Origin: Psychrobacillus sp. NEAU-3TGS
Lineage (GTDB): Bacteria > Bacillota > Bacilli > Bacillales_A > Planococcaceae
Assembly (NCBI RefSeq): GCF_029955155.1
Contig: NZ_JAPNOZ010000012.1
Location: 389,510-453,509 of the forward strand
Direction of reading: 5' to 3'
DNA: 64,000 bases
Shown: positions 46,612 to 56,524 of the stretch, piece by piece
Layout: the number at the start of each line of letters is the position of its first letter
Position numbering within the stretch: position 1 is the stretch's first letter
Notes under the pieces: model-generated
Databases searched by the model: none
What the model was told of the DNA's origin: nothing
Seen by the model: only the letters and a program-made list of their open reading frames with translations
Program-made: the position numbers and the translations under genes

Positions 46612-47376
46612 TTACACAACAGCACGAACAGATCCTGACCAGTTTAGCTGATTTAAAAATGTATAGACGTCTTCGCATACTTTATCTTTTTCTTTTCCTG
46701 TTGTAATAATATGTCCAGATTCTTCATACCAAATAATTTCTTTCGTATCCGTTTCGACTTGTTCCAAGATAAATGATGCACTTTCTTTATAAATATCTCC
46801 ATCTAAAGCGCCTTGTAAAACAAGTGTCGGAGAAGAAATCGTTGGTAACTCCGTACAAGCGCCTTCGATGAAGGATTGTACTTCACTTAAAGAATCGAAA
46901 GGACTATCCTTTAAAGCTCCTAGTTCTTGAATAATGACTTCTCTTGATTTGCCTTCAAATGATTTATACACTTTTGCATAATTGTATAAACGATCAAACA
47001 AACCATCTGTATTGCTGCGCTTAATCGGTGCACACATAGATACGATTGCTTTGACAGGAAATTCTTCTGCTATTTTCAGCGAAAAAACGCCTCCTAAAGA
47101 AATACCTGCTACTGCAATTTCATTATATCCTTGATTTTTCAAATAGTTATAACCGTCTACAGCATCTTGCCACCACTCAGTAGGAGTTGTTTGTAACAAC
47201 GCTTCCGGTGCCTCTCCATGTCCACGGTACATTGGCGCATGACAAGTGAATCCTCTCTTTTGTAAATACTCTCCTAATCGTTTAACATCTCTCGTACTTC
47301 CCGTAAATCCATGCAGTAAAAGTACAGCTCTATTTCCTCCTTCGAAGGTAAAAGATTTAGGTCCGACTAGTTTCAT
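46612..47376 (-). CDS. Carboxylesterase (Est30-like alpha/beta hydrolase)
   Basis: The 254-residue enzyme has the Est30 landmarks: LLLHGFTGSTRDV (oxyanion loop), nucleophile Ser in AGISLGG, an Asp in QGALDGDIY and the His in EESGHIIT. Geobacillus Est30 is 247 residues and hydrolyses short-chain esters. It diverges from the LysR gene, 128 bp away, which may control it. Confidence 0.92.
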   Translation of the reverse strand: MKLVGPKSFTFEGGNRAVLLLHGFTGSTRDVKRLGEYLQKRGFTCHAPMYRGHGEAPEALLQTTPTEWWQDAVDGYNYLKNQGYNEIAVAGISLGGVFSLKIAEEFPVKAIVSMCAPIKRSNTDGLFDRLYNYAKVYKSFEGKSREVIIQELGALKDSPFDSLSEVQSFIEGACTELPTISSPTLVLQGALDGDIYKESASFILEQVETDTKEIIWYEESGHIITTGKEKDKVCEDVYTFLNQLNWSGSVRAVV

Positions 47377-47504
47377 TTTAATATCCCCTTTAGTGTGTTA
47401 GCTTATTGATTCTTATCCTATCATTGACTATTCATAATGTATAATTTATTATTTTTATAAATAAGATGCACAAAAGGTATCAATCATTTAAGGAGATGTT
47501 TTGA

Positions 47505-48389
47505 ATGGAATGGCAACGACTAGAATATTTTCAAACGCTCGCAAATATTCAACATATGACACGTGCCGCTGAACTATTATCCATATCCCAACCAGCATTA
47601 AGCCGCTCCATTGCAAGTTTAGAAGAAGAAATTGGGGTTCCCCTTTTTGATCGTCATGGCCGATCCATTAAACTAAATCGATATGGAATAATGTTTTTAG
47701 AAAGGGTTAATAGAATTATGAATGAAATGAGCGATGGATTAAATGATATTCAGCAGTTGATTGATCCAGAGCAAGGAGAAATAACACTTGGCTTTTTACA
47801 TACGCTTGGAACGAGTACCGTCCCCAATATTATTCGTGCCTTTCATGACAAATTTCCCCATATAACATTTCAATTTACGCAAAACCATACGCATACTTTA
47901 CTAAAACAGCTAAAGTCAGGGGAATTGGATCTTTGTTTAGTTGCATCCATTGACTATGAGAAACCAATTGACTGGTTAGAATTATGGCGTGATGAGTTAT
48001 TTGTTATCGTTCCAATCAATCATCCTCTCGCAAATCGCAAAAGCATTTCATTAAATGAACTAATTCATGAGTCTTTTATTTCGATGAAAAAAGGATATGC
48101 ACTCCGAAAAACGACAGATAGTATATTTTCTGATACGAACTTATTGCCGAATATTGCATTTGAGGGTGACGAAGTAGCTACTGTTGCAGGTTTTGTGTCG
48201 GCAGGTCTCGGTTTTTCGATATTACCGGATGGGGAAGAAATAAATCCAAGAAAAATTGCTAAACTACGAATTGAGGATTTTGTATGTGAACGGGTAATTG
48301 GTATGGCTCGGGTGGAGAATCGCTATTTATCCCCTGCCGCGTCTAATTTTCAACAATTCATTCTCGATTATTTTTTCAATGAGAAGTAA
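47505..48389 (+). CDS. LysR-family transcriptional regulator
   Basis: The 294-residue regulator has an N-terminal winged helix (MTRAAELLSISQPALSRSIASLEEEIG split across residues 18-45) and a LysR effector-binding domain from about 90. LysR regulators often control a divergent gene, which here is the esterase. Its ligand is unknown. It starts at ATG after AAGGAGATG. The 593-bp gap that follows holds a repeat array and a terminator. Confidence 0.93.
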   Translation: MEWQRLEYFQTLANIQHMTRAAELLSISQPALSRSIASLEEEIGVPLFDRHGRSIKLNRYGIMFLERVNRIMNEMSDGLNDIQQLIDPEQGEITLGFLHTLGTSTVPNIIRAFHDKFPHITFQFTQNHTHTLLKQLKSGELDLCLVASIDYEKPIDWLELWRDELFVIVPINHPLANRKSISLNELIHESFISMKKGYALRKTTDSIFSDTNLLPNIAFEGDEVATVAGFVSAGLGFSILPDGEEINPRKIAKLRIEDFVCERVIGMARVENRYLSPAASNFQQFILDYFFNEK

Positions 48390-48447
48390 TAATTAAACAT
48401 AACCAAAGAGAGTTATCGGCGACTCACTTTTTCTATTTTAAAAGATG

Positions 48448-48740
48448 GTTGCTCTCAACAGTAATTTGGTTGCTCTTATGCTGATTTAGTTGCTTTCCGC
48501 ACGGAATTGATTACTTTCAATGACTGATTGGTTGCCCTTAGCCATTAACTGGATAATTGTGTGACGAGATTGTAGAGGATAAAGTGTAGGAGTTTTGGGC
48601 GTCTCAAATGTCATTTTAAGAGATAGTTGCTTACATTAACAAATTGGTTGCTCTTATGCTGATTTAGTTGCTTTCTGCACGGATTTGATTGCTTTCAACG
48701 ACTGATGGGTTGCCCTTAGCCATTAACTGGATAATTGTGT
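48448..48740 (+). repeat. 21-bp-phased TTGCT repeat array, tandem copies B and C
   Basis: In copy B the motif TTGCT/TTACT/TTGCC is at 48449, 48470, 48490, 48511 and 48532; in copy C at 48627, 48648, 48668, 48689 and 48710. Both have the spacing 21, 20, 21, 21, and the copies are exactly 178 bp apart. Both end in CCCTTAGCCATTAACTGG and ATAATTGTGTG. Conservation between the two copies is high, showing a recent tandem duplication of the whole array. Confidence 0.85.
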
Positions 48741-48769
48741 GGCGATATACTTCTTATTTAAAACCAACA

Positions 48770-48800
48770 AAAAAAGCCTCACTCTTCAACGTGAGGCTTA
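48770..48800 (-). terminator. Terminator downstream of the cvfC-like gene
   Basis: AAGCCTCAC and GTGAGGCTT pair perfectly, with a T-run on the minus strand. It lies about 180 bp after the stop. Confidence 0.78.
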
Positions 48801-48982
48801 TATATTAAGCGATAGTGTAAGAAATTCGAAGGGAGATCTTCTAACAGGTTACCAGGCCTGTTTTCTTACGTCTCTAGAATACCATGGATTTTTGAAAGTT
48901 CCATGCTTAATTGTTGCATATAGAACATGTATTAACCATGAGTGGAAATACTTGCACGAAGAGGAAAACAACTTGAAACTAG

Positions 48983-50098
48983 TTATTTTCGTGCTTCACT
49001 CATTTGCTTCCAAACAGATCCTTTTGCTTCTTCTCCGTCTTCAATACGCGCGATCGCCATGCGAATTTGAAGCTTCACTTCATATTCTTTATCTTCCTTC
49101 GCCTCTTTCAAGGCAGGAAGTGCATCTGTATCGCCTACTTCATAGAAGTACATAGCTGCTCTCCAACGAACGAGTTTGTTTTTATCAAATAAGGCAACCT
49201 TCATCGCATCTGCAAATTGTTCGAAGCCTAGATCACTCATTGCGTCTCCAGCTGTTCGGCGTACAGCACCACTTTTATCCTTTAATGCTATTTCTAAATA
49301 AGGAATAACTGCTTCATCTTCTATTAATCCAAGATATACAGTCGCTAGACGACGGATGGATACTTGTTCATCTTCCACTGCTTTTGCTAAGATTGGTAGG
49401 TCTTCTAATTCAGGGTTGATCAAATTATTTAGTAATTGAAATCTTTCTTCCCAATCACTTACTTCAAATTGCTCTAAAGTGAAAGGAACGCGTACTGCAG
49501 CTTTTTCTTCTTCGTTCTTATCTTTTTCTTCGATAAGCTGTTGCAGTTTGCTTTCAGGGAAAGTCGCTTCTAATTCTTTTACTAGTTGTTCTCCAATTTC
49601 TTTTTGATCTCCGTATCGAACGCCATAGTCTACCCATTTACGGAGCATAATATAGTTTTCTTTGTCTCCTTCCATCGCTTCATCTAAAGCTTTGGTGAAA
49701 CGATCAGACAAGCCAAAACGGGATTCAGATTCGCTATCGAACACTTTAACTTGAAGAGGAATCCCTTTATATTGCTGTACATGTACATAAACCTCTCCGA
49801 AATGGTCTAATGGCTGTTCACTCGTTTGTTCTTGATTGTCAGCTCCAAAAACATTTTCTACAGAAGCTAAAATAGATTCCCAGCTAAATTTAGCAATACG
49901 CTCAATCGCTAAGAAATCTGCTACATGATAGACTCCTTTTACACCTTCAATTGCAAATAGGTCTTGAATTTCTTTTGGCGCATCTTGGATATTGTCTTTT
50001 TTGTAATTATGGCTTTTGCCGAATGGTAGCTCCTGATCAATAACTACTTTCATCGTATTCGGGCTTGGTGTTGGTTCAATTGTAACTATTTTCATCAT
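48983..50098 (-). CDS. CvfC/YpgR-family protein (NfU-N plus HEAT-like repeats)
   Basis: The 371-residue protein begins with a Nfu/NifU N-terminal domain (EPTPSPNTMKVVID to about residue 90; no CxxC iron-sulfur domain follows). From about residue 200 it has HEAT/PBS-type helical repeats (LEDLPILAKAVEDEQVSIRR, YLEIALKDKSGAVRRTAGDA). This is the layout of B. subtilis YpgR and S. aureus virulence factor CvfC. GGAGGTATAA precedes the start, where two ATG codons stand in tandem. Biochemical role unknown. Confidence 0.85.
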   Translation of the reverse strand: MMKIVTIEPTPSPNTMKVVIDQELPFGKSHNYKKDNIQDAPKEIQDLFAIEGVKGVYHVADFLAIERIAKFSWESILASVENVFGADNQEQTSEQPLDHFGEVYVHVQQYKGIPLQVKVFDSESESRFGLSDRFTKALDEAMEGDKENYIMLRKWVDYGVRYGDQKEIGEQLVKELEATFPESKLQQLIEEKDKNEEEKAAVRVPFTLEQFEVSDWEERFQLLNNLINPELEDLPILAKAVEDEQVSIRRLATVYLGLIEDEAVIPYLEIALKDKSGAVRRTAGDAMSDLGFEQFADAMKVALFDKNKLVRWRAAMYFYEVGDTDALPALKEAKEDKEYEVKLQIRMAIARIEDGEEAKGSVWKQMSEARK

Positions 50099-50119
50099 TT
50101 ATACCTCCAATAAATAAGA

Positions 50120-52000
50120 TTAGGAAGAAGCGATTTCTTCTAAATAAGACCATCTCTCGATTAAGTGTTCATACGTGCTGTTTGCTTTTTCCAGCTTGTC
50201 AGTTAGTTCCTGTAATAACATAAAATCAGAGCCTGTATTTAAAATCTTTTCTTCTAATTCAGCAATTAACTGTTCCGTTTTTTCAATTTCTTCGCCAATA
50301 GTTTCCCACTCTCGCTGCTCTTTATAGGACATTTTCTTTTTCTCTTTTACCACTTTGACAGGAGGCTCTTCTTTAATTTCTTCCACTATTTCGATTGGTG
50401 CAGCTTTAGCAACTTCCAAATAATCGGAATAAACACCTAACCACTCATTGACAGAGCCATCGCCATTTAATATCCAGAGCTTTTTCGCGATGCGATCCAA
50501 GAAAAATCGGTCATGGGAAATCGTCACAATCACTCCCGGGAATGATTCCATAAAGTCTTCCAAGACAGATAATGTTTGAATGTCTAAGTCATTGGTCGGC
50601 TCATCCATAAATAGAACATTCGGCTGTTCCATTAGCATTTTTAGCAGTACTAATCTTTTTTTCTCTCCACCAGAAAGTTTACCGATCTGTGTGCCATGTG
50701 TATTTAAAGGGAATAAAAATCGTTCTAGCATTTGTGCAGCTGAAAATTTTTCTCCTGAGCCCGTCTCGATTAAATTCGAAGATTCTCTTACGTATTCTAT
50801 CATTCTGGTCTGTTCATCTAACTTCGGTAACTGCTGAGAAAAGTGCATGAGCTTCACGGTGGACCCTACAATTATTTCTCCAGAATCCATTGGAATTTCT
50901 CTTGCTAGCATTTTAAGTAAAGTACTCTTTCCCACACCATTAGGTCCAACAATTCCAATACGATCCCCAGCTTGTAGTAAAAATGAAAAATCTTCTACAA
51001 TTATCTTAGAGTCAAATTTTTTAGAAATATTTACTCCTTCCAATACTTGTTTACCAAGTCTCGTTGTCGCTAGTTCTAAATCTAAATTTTGAGTAGAATT
51101 ATTGCGGTCAATTTTTGAATCAATTTCTTCAAATCGATCTTTTCTTGCCTTTTGCTTAGTCGATCTTGCTTTTGCACCTCTTCGAATCCATTTCAGCTCG
51201 TTGCGATATAGATTTTGTAGTTTTTGTTGCGATGCAGCATTCATTTCTTCTCGCAATGCTTTAGATTCTAAGTAATCCGCGTAATTTCCTGTATGTGTGT
51301 AAAGTGTTTTATCGGCAAGTTCATATATATGCGTAGCTACTGCGTCTAAAAAATAGCGATCATGTGTAACAAAAATAATAGAGCCTTCTACTCGTTGAAG
51401 CATTTCTTGCAACCAATCCGTAGATTCTTTGTCCAAATGGTTCGTAGGTTCGTCTAGAAGAAGTAAATCTGCTGGCTCTATTAGAACTTTAGCAAGTGCA
51501 ACTCTTTTTTGTTGTCCACCGGATAGATGCAAAATGGACTCCTCATATTGTGTAATTCCTAGTTTTGTTAATGCCGTTTTTGCAAGTGCATTGACGTCCC
51601 ATGCTTGGAGATCATCCATTTTTTGCTGTAGATCCATTAATTTATTTTGACGTTCAGTTGAATTAGGTTCTTCCATTAAGGCAAGTAAGGCTTCTTCATA
51701 TTCTCGATTGATTTTTAGAATAGGAGAATCTCCGCTAAATACAGTTTGCAAGACAGTTTCATCTTTATCAAATACTGGCTGTTGCTCTAAATACGCAATT
51801 CGATATTTGTTTGGATGATCACGATCGATGGAATCCGCTTCTAGTTGGCCTGCAATTATTGACAGGAATGTAGACTTACCAGTACCGTTAATGCCTATCA
51901 AACCAGCTCTGTTATGATCGTTTATCGTAAAGCTAATATTTTCAAACAGCGTTTTTTCTCCGACTGTTTTTGTTAAGTTTGAAATGATTAAATGACTCAT
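50120..52000 (-). CDS. ABC-F family ATPase (Uup/YfmR-like)
   Basis: The 626-residue protein has two ABC domains without membrane segments: Walker A GINGTGKST and GPNGVGKST, two LSGGQQKR/LSGGEKKR signatures, and DEPTNHLD/DEPTNDLD. The inter-domain linker of basic helices (WIRRGAKARSTKQKARKDR) and the C-terminal coiled coil (about 540-620) match the Uup/YfmR group. ABC-F proteins enter the ribosome E site; B. subtilis YfmR helps resolve stalled ribosomes. It overlaps the ypgQ stop by 4 nt. Confidence 0.92.
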   Translation of the reverse strand: MSHLIISNLTKTVGEKTLFENISFTINDHNRAGLIGINGTGKSTFLSIIAGQLEADSIDRDHPNKYRIAYLEQQPVFDKDETVLQTVFSGDSPILKINREYEEALLALMEEPNSTERQNKLMDLQQKMDDLQAWDVNALAKTALTKLGITQYEESILHLSGGQQKRVALAKVLIEPADLLLLDEPTNHLDKESTDWLQEMLQRVEGSIIFVTHDRYFLDAVATHIYELADKTLYTHTGNYADYLESKALREEMNAASQQKLQNLYRNELKWIRRGAKARSTKQKARKDRFEEIDSKIDRNNSTQNLDLELATTRLGKQVLEGVNISKKFDSKIIVEDFSFLLQAGDRIGIVGPNGVGKSTLLKMLAREIPMDSGEIIVGSTVKLMHFSQQLPKLDEQTRMIEYVRESSNLIETGSGEKFSAAQMLERFLFPLNTHGTQIGKLSGGEKKRLVLLKMLMEQPNVLFMDEPTNDLDIQTLSVLEDFMESFPGVIVTISHDRFFLDRIAKKLWILNGDGSVNEWLGVYSDYLEVAKAAPIEIVEEIKEEPPVKVVKEKKKMSYKEQREWETIGEEIEKTEQLIAELEEKILNTGSDFMLLQELTDKLEKANSTYEHLIERWSYLEEIASS

Positions 52001-52632
52001 ATTTGTTCCCCTGTTTCTTTTCTTAAGTTTTGCAAAAATAATTCCATGAATGCATGTCTTTCTTTTGCAAGTTCTTTTCCTTTTTCCGTTAGCATTCCAT
52101 CAGCAAGCTTTAGGAGTTTCTCATAGAAATGTGTAACAGATGCTGTTTCTTTTGAGCGATATTCTTCTACAGACATATTATCTCTAGGCGTTTCATCTGC
52201 ATCGTATAGCATTCTACCTTTTGCTCCACCGTATGCAAATGTACGTGCAATCCCTACTGCTCCGATTGCATCTAAGCGGTCCGCATCTCGAACGATTTGA
52301 GCTTCTATCGAATCCGCTGCTGTTTCGTTTCCTCCATTAAAAGAAATGGATTTTATCAACGTTTTAAGTTGAATTACTCTTTCAGTTTGTAAAGAAAGCT
52401 CTTTTATAATTCTATCTTCTTCCTGTTTGTCTTCCACTGTAGCATATTTGGGATCACTAACATCATGTAAAAGTACCGCTAACTCGATTATTTCCAAATC
52501 AGCAGTAGGCTCTGATGCCGCTATTTCAAACGCATTTTTGCGTACTCGTTCTATATGTTGAAAGTCATGACTAGCATCAAAATGCTTGTATACTTCTTTC
52601 ACCAATTGTTCGCACTTATGTATTGAATTCAT
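51997..52632 (-). CDS. ypgQ: HD-domain phosphohydrolase, YpgQ-like
   Basis: The 211-residue protein has the metal-binding HD pattern: SHDFQHIERV (H), LLHDVSDPKY (HD) and a later D in VRDADRLDAIGA. The B. subtilis orthologue binds Mn and dATP and acts as a nucleotide pyrophosphohydrolase. It precedes the ABC-F gene with an ATGA overlap; ypgQ and ypgR are also neighbours in B. subtilis, here split by the ABC-F gene. Confidence 0.88.
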   Translation of the reverse strand: MNSIHKCEQLVKEVYKHFDASHDFQHIERVRKNAFEIAASEPTADLEIIELAVLLHDVSDPKYATVEDKQEEDRIIKELSLQTERVIQLKTLIKSISFNGGNETAADSIEAQIVRDADRLDAIGAVGIARTFAYGGAKGRMLYDADETPRDNMSVEEYRSKETASVTHFYEKLLKLADGMLTEKGKELAKERHAFMELFLQNLRKETGEQI

Positions 52633-52683
52633 TGTTTATTCTCCTTAAGCGTTCTTCTCTTTTACATTATAACGAATAAAACA

Positions 52684-52711
52684 AAAAAAGACTGCTAATG
52701 TGCAGTCTTTT
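52684..52711 (-). terminator. Terminator of fhs
   Basis: AAGACTGC pairs with GCAGTCTT on the minus strand and seven T follow. Confidence 0.85.
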
Positions 52712-52717
52712 AATTTG

Positions 52718-54397
52718 TTAGAATAATCCTACCGCTTGTCCATCTTCCGAAACGTCCATATTTAAAGCAGCTGGCTTTTTAGGTAATCCTGGCATCGTCA
52801 TAATATCTCCTGTTAGACAAACAAGAAATCCAGCACCGAGCTTCGGAATAATTTCTCGAACTGTAATTGTAAAGTCGGTTGGGCGGCCTAATAATTTTGG
52901 TTGATCGGACAATGAGTACTGTGTTTTCGCCATACAAATTGGAAGAGCGTCCCAACCGTATGCAGTTATTTGATCAATTTGTTTTTTAGCAGCATCAGTA
53001 AAAACAACATCTTTTCCACCATACACCTGCTGTACAATTGTTCGTACTTTTTGTTCAATCGTATCTGAAAGACTATACAAAGGAGCAAAGCTTTTGGGCT
53101 TTTCTAGTTCTGTTAAAACTAATTTTGCAAGGTCAACTCCCCCTGCTCCTCCTTTTTCCCAAACTTCGGTTAAAGCAATGGCGATGTTTCTTTCTTCACA
53201 CCATTCTAATAACGCTTTTGTTTCAGCTGATGTATCAGCAGAAAATTTGTTTAAAGCAACGACAGGCTCAATACCAAATGCTCGAATTGTTTCTATATGC
53301 TTTTCTAAATTTTTTGTTCCTTCTAGTAGCGCATTTACATCTTCTTCCTTGAGCAAATCTTTTGGTGTTCCACCTTGCATTTTAAGCGCTCGAATTGTTG
53401 CCACAATGACAACAGCATCAGGTGCAAACTTCCCTTGTCGTGATTTAATATGCATAAATTTTTCAGCACCTAAATCTGCTCCAAATCCTGCTTCTGTTAC
53501 GACTACATCTGCTAGGTTCATCGCTGTTTTTGTAGCAATAATAGAGTTGCATCCATGAGCAATATTCGCAAATGGTCCGCCATGTATAATTGCGGGTGTT
53601 CCTTCAATTGTTTGTACTAAGTTTGGCTTGATTGCTTCCTTTAATAATAAAGTAAGTGCACCTTCCACTCCTAAAGCACGCACAGTAATTGGTTCTTTTG
53701 CATATGTATAACCGATAACGATTTGCGCTAATCGTTCCTTCAAATCTCCTAGATTCTTAGCCAAACAAAGAATCGCCATGATTTCAGATGCAACCGTAAT
53801 ATCAAAACCATCCTCGCGAGGAACTCCTTGCGTGGGTCCACCTAGACCAATCGTAATATGGCGAAGCGCACGATCGTTCATATCAAGCACTCGTTTCCAA
53901 ATAATTCTTCTTGGATCGATTTGCAATTCATTTCCTTGGTGAATATGGTTATCAATCATTGCAGCTAAGGCATTATTTGCCGTAGTAATTGCATGCAAAT
54001 CACCATTGAAATGTAGGTTTATTTCTTCCATTGGTAAAACTTGTGCATAGCCGCCGCCAGTTGCACCGCCTTTTATACCCATTACTGGTCCTAAAGAAGG
54101 TTCACGAAGCGCTACTACAACAGATTCACCTATTTTCTTGAATGCATCAGCTAATCCAACGGTTACAGTAGATTTTCCCTCTCCTGCAGCTGTCGGGCTT
54201 ATCGCAGTTACAAGTACAACTTTACCTAGTTTCGTTTTAACGGCAATTTTTGTGGGGTCAATTTTAGCCTTATAGTTACCGTATTGCTCCAAGGCTTCTG
54301 CAGGAATTCCTATTTTATCCGATATTTGGCGAATTGGTTGCATTTTGGCATTTTTGGCTATACTCAAATCGGATAGTGGATCTACTTTAATATTCAT
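52718..54397 (-). CDS. fhs: Formate--tetrahydrofolate ligase
   Basis: The 559-residue enzyme makes 10-formyl-tetrahydrofolate from formate, THF and ATP. The P-loop [17 protein letters not shown] segment reads [15 protein letters not shown] near residue 67, and [20 protein letters not shown] is diagnostic. The length matches the family (about 556). It stands alone, and supplies one-carbon units to purine and thymidylate synthesis (dfrA and thyA are elsewhere in the window). Confidence 0.98.
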   Translation of the reverse strand: MNIKVDPLSDLSIAKNAKMQPIRQISDKIGIPAEALEQYGNYKAKIDPTKIAVKTKLGKVVLVTAISPTAAGEGKSTVTVGLADAFKKIGESVVVALREPSLGPVMGIKGGATGGGYAQVLPMEEINLHFNGDLHAITTANNALAAMIDNHIHQGNELQIDPRRIIWKRVLDMNDRALRHITIGLGGPTQGVPREDGFDITVASEIMAILCLAKNLGDLKERLAQIVIGYTYAKEPITVRALGVEGALTLLLKEAIKPNLVQTIEGTPAIIHGGPFANIAHGCNSIIATKTAMNLADVVVTEAGFGADLGAEKFMHIKSRQGKFAPDAVVIVATIRALKMQGGTPKDLLKEEDVNALLEGTKNLEKHIETIRAFGIEPVVALNKFSADTSAETKALLEWCEERNIAIALTEVWEKGGAGGVDLAKLVLTELEKPKSFAPLYSLSDTIEQKVRTIVQQVYGGKDVVFTDAAKKQIDQITAYGWDALPICMAKTQYSLSDQPKLLGRPTDFTITVREIIPKLGAGFLVCLTGDIMTMPGLPKKPAALNMDVSEDGQAVGLF

Positions 54398-54469
54398 CTG
54401 TATCCCAACCTTTTTTCTTTTATTATACGTCGAATTAGTGGGACAAAACAGTTAAAATTCGACATATTA

Positions 54470-54498
54470 TTGACGATAGTTGTCATTTACTATATAGT
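54470..54498 (+). promoter_or_regulatory. Sigma-A promoter of the cold-shock gene
   Basis: TTGACG (54470-54475), a 17-bp spacer and TATAGT (54493-54498) stand 49 bp before the csp start codon. A GAGGGAGGA site follows at about 54532-54540. Confidence 0.85.
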
Positions 54499-54546
54499 AT
54501 ATTTATCCATTATCAGAATTTTTAATGGACCGAGGGAGGAACGTTT

Positions 54547-54750
54547 ATGCAACAGGGGAAAGTGAAATGGTTTAATAATGAAAAAGGCTATGGATTTATC
54601 GAGTATAATGATGGAGAAGATGTATTTGTCCATTTTACAGGTATTCAAGGCGATGGATTTCGGGCACTCGAAGAAGGACAAGACGTTACGTTCGAAATTG
54701 TTGAAGGTAATCGAGGACCTCAAGCTGCAAACGTTATTAAAAATAGTTAG
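54547..54750 (+). CDS. Cold-shock protein (Csp), copy 1
   Basis: The 67-residue single CSD protein has RNP1 (KGYGFIEY) and RNP2 (VFVHFTGI) motifs and binds single-stranded RNA/DNA as a chaperone. Position next to ypeQ and ypeP matches B. subtilis cspD. It differs from the second Csp at 56159 in about a third of positions. It has a good vegetative promoter and a long stem terminator. Confidence 0.96.
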   Translation: MQQGKVKWFNNEKGYGFIEYNDGEDVFVHFTGIQGDGFRALEEGQDVTFEIVEGNRGPQAANVIKNS

Positions 54751-54761
54751 AAACGGTTCTT

Positions 54762-54789
54762 CCCGCGACAAATAGTCGTGGGTTTTTTT
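54762..54789 (+). terminator. Terminator of csp copy 1
   Basis: CCCGCGAC and GTCGTGGG pair (one G-T) and seven T follow; it overlaps the end of the convergent ypeQ gene. Confidence 0.88.
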
Positions 54790-54964
54790 ACTGAAGTTTT
54801 TCTCCCTTTTGCTTAATCTCTTCTCCAACTGTACAGCTATGAATGCAAAATTGGTGTGCGATGGTCTTACCTTTATCCTTTCTAAGTTGCGTACGCACAA
54901 AGCAACCATCACAATACTTTTGCATGATAAGGTCAATTTCATTTATTATTTGTGTATTTTTCAT
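54788..54964 (-). CDS. ypeQ: YpeQ-like zinc-finger protein
   Basis: ATG at 54964 follows GAGGAGTG. The 58-residue product has four cysteines in CDGCF and FCIHSC, a likely zinc site, and ends TVGEEIKQKGEKL. The pattern and its place between csp and the RNase H gene match ypeQ of B. subtilis. Function unknown. Confidence 0.82.
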   Translation of the reverse strand: MKNTQIINEIDLIMQKYCDGCFVRTQLRKDKGKTIAHQFCIHSCTVGEEIKQKGEKLQ

Positions 54965-55075
54965 TTGTTTACACTCCTCGCTACCTTCGTAATTGTACTA
55001 TTATGTTTCTTTTGTTTGCAAGTATGCTATAAGTAATTCAGACTATAAAAACAATATATTTTAAAGGGGATTGAC

Positions 55076-55474
55076 ATGTTAGAAGTTTATATCGATGGCT
55101 CAACTACTGGAAATCCAGGCCCAAGTGGAATCGGCATTTTCATAAAAGGAGAAGGACATCATTTACAATTTAGCGAGTTCATCGGGCAATACTCGAATCA
55201 TACAACCGAATTTATCGCGCTACTTCGAGCACTAGAAGAAGCACAAAAATTGTCTCCTACAATTGTCTCTGTTCGAACGGATTCTCAAATCGTACTAGCT
55301 GCTGTTGAAAAACGTTATGCTAAAAATGCAGAATTTGCAGCTATATTAGAAAAAATTTTAACGATTAGCGATACCTTTGATTTATTTTTCATTAAATGGA
55401 TTCCTGATGATCAAAACAAAGCTGCTCATGCACTAGCAAGACAAGCCGTATTAAAACAACTGCCGAAAAGTTAA
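55076..55474 (+). CDS. ypeP: RNase HI-fold protein YpeP
   Basis: The 132-residue protein has the RNase H core: YIDGSTTGNPG (first Asp), TTEFIALLRALEEA (Glu), RTDSQIV (second Asp) and WIPDDQNKAAHALAR (His/Asp loop). All acidic catalytic residues are present, so it may cut RNA in RNA-DNA hybrids, though B. subtilis YpeP has weak or no known activity. Its stop overlaps the next convergent gene by 4 nt. Confidence 0.9.
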   Translation: MLEVYIDGSTTGNPGPSGIGIFIKGEGHHLQFSEFIGQYSNHTTEFIALLRALEEAQKLSPTIVSVRTDSQIVLAAVEKRYAKNAEFAAILEKILTISDTFDLFFIKWIPDDQNKAAHALARQAVLKQLPKS

Positions 55475-55488
55475 TCGGCAGTTGTTTT
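55453..55488. terminator. Shared terminator of ypeP and the convergent gene
   Basis: AAAACAACTGCCGA and TCGGCAGTTGTTTT form a perfect 14-bp stem spanning both stop codons. Confidence 0.85.
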
Positions 55489-55926
55489 GTATGCATTTTC
55501 AATAGTGTCTTTTGTGCGGTTCATAAAGTTCACCACTACTTCATCCCTACCAAATAACTGAAAGAGACTGAGTAGTGGATTTTTAGGTTTATTTAGCGAT
55601 GTGTAGATAAACTTAGTCGTTTTATTATCTACTCTTTGTAATTCATAGTCAATAGTCATCTGAAAGCGATCGTTTAATATAAAGCTTTCCTGAATCATTT
55701 TATAATCCGATTCGTCAGCATACTTCCGAATTGTTATGTCATATTGTTCCGTCAATGAACCGATTTGATACGTTTGATGAATAACAGTTCCAACTACTTG
55801 CTCCGTACTTTCTAAAATTTCCTCTCCTACTACTTTGGGAAAAATCAGTTTCTTTTTTTCCAAATCGCCATAAAAAAACGGCCAAGCAAACTCAATCGGA
55901 ACTTTTAGTTCCACTTCTTTTTCCAC
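55471..55926 (-). CDS. SRPBCC-like hypothetical protein (151 residues)
   Basis: The sequence fits a START/SRPBCC ligand-binding fold: EVELKVPIEFAWPFFYGDLE at the start, alternating beta strands and a long C-terminal helix (DEVVVNFMNRTKDTIENAYK). No signal peptide. No ligand can be named. It ends in an overlap with ypeP. Confidence 0.65.
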   Translation of the reverse strand: MEKEVELKVPIEFAWPFFYGDLEKKKLIFPKVVGEEILESTEQVVGTVIHQTYQIGSLTEQYDITIRKYADESDYKMIQESFILNDRFQMTIDYELQRVDNKTTKFIYTSLNKPKNPLLSLFQLFGRDEVVVNFMNRTKDTIENAYKTTAD

Positions 55927-56110
55927 TTTTTCATTTATTCTGCTCCTAAAACTTCCATAGTATTGTTAAATTATAGCATGAACAAAAGCTGATCGGGATA
56001 CTGATCGTAAAAAGTTCTAGAAGATATGCACTGCTTAGTATGCATAATCCTTAAACATCGACATACTCTAAGATATCCACTCACGATAAACGTGAAATTT
56101 ATTACAAATC

Positions 56111-56142
56111 AAAAAAACAGACTCCCCGAAGAGAGTCTGTTA
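56111..56142 (-). terminator. Terminator of csp copy 2
   Basis: AACAGACTC and GAGTCTGTT pair on the minus strand, followed by seven T. Confidence 0.9.
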
Positions 56143-56158
56143 AAGTTTAGGTTTAAAA

Positions 56159-56359
56159 TTAAGCTTTTACTACGTTAGTAGCTTGAAGACCACGTTGGCC
56201 TTGCTCGATTTCAAAAGTTACTTCTTGACCTTCGTCAAGAGATTTGAAACCTTCGCTTTGGATAGCTGAGAAGTGTACGAATACGTCGTCTCCGCCTTCG
56301 CGCTCGATGAATCCGAATCCTTTTTCTGAGTTAAACCATTTTACTTTACCTTGTTCCAT
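56159..56359 (-). CDS. Cold-shock protein (Csp), copy 2
   Basis: The 66-residue protein starts at ATG 56359, right after GAGGAGGAAACAAAC. RNP1 (KGFGFIER) and RNP2 (VFVHFSAI) are intact. The 5' leader of more than 100 nt without other genes is typical of csp mRNAs that fold differently in the cold. A longer in-frame start upstream lies in front of the ribosome binding site and is not used. Confidence 0.97.
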   Translation of the reverse strand: MEQGKVKWFNSEKGFGFIEREGGDDVFVHFSAIQSEGFKSLDEGQEVTFEIEQGQRGLQATNVVKA

Positions 56360-56524
56360 GTTTGTTTCCTCCTCGTGTGCAATTTGACGCACACATTTTG
56401 TTACTATCCTTGCTCAACACTGTTAAGTAAAAGTGTTGCCACCTACTAACTAACCGAACAAAAATAATCCTCTTTAAATATAGCACGCTCTTTCCAATAA
56501 TGCAACAGATATACATAATTCTTT

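Noticed and set aside
48739..49155. 138-residue frame on the plus strand
   Set aside because: It begins in a terminator hairpin and runs antisense to the well-supported cvfC-like gene.
54490..54942. 150-residue frame on the minus strand
   Set aside because: It is antisense to the cold-shock gene and out of frame with the better supported ypeQ.
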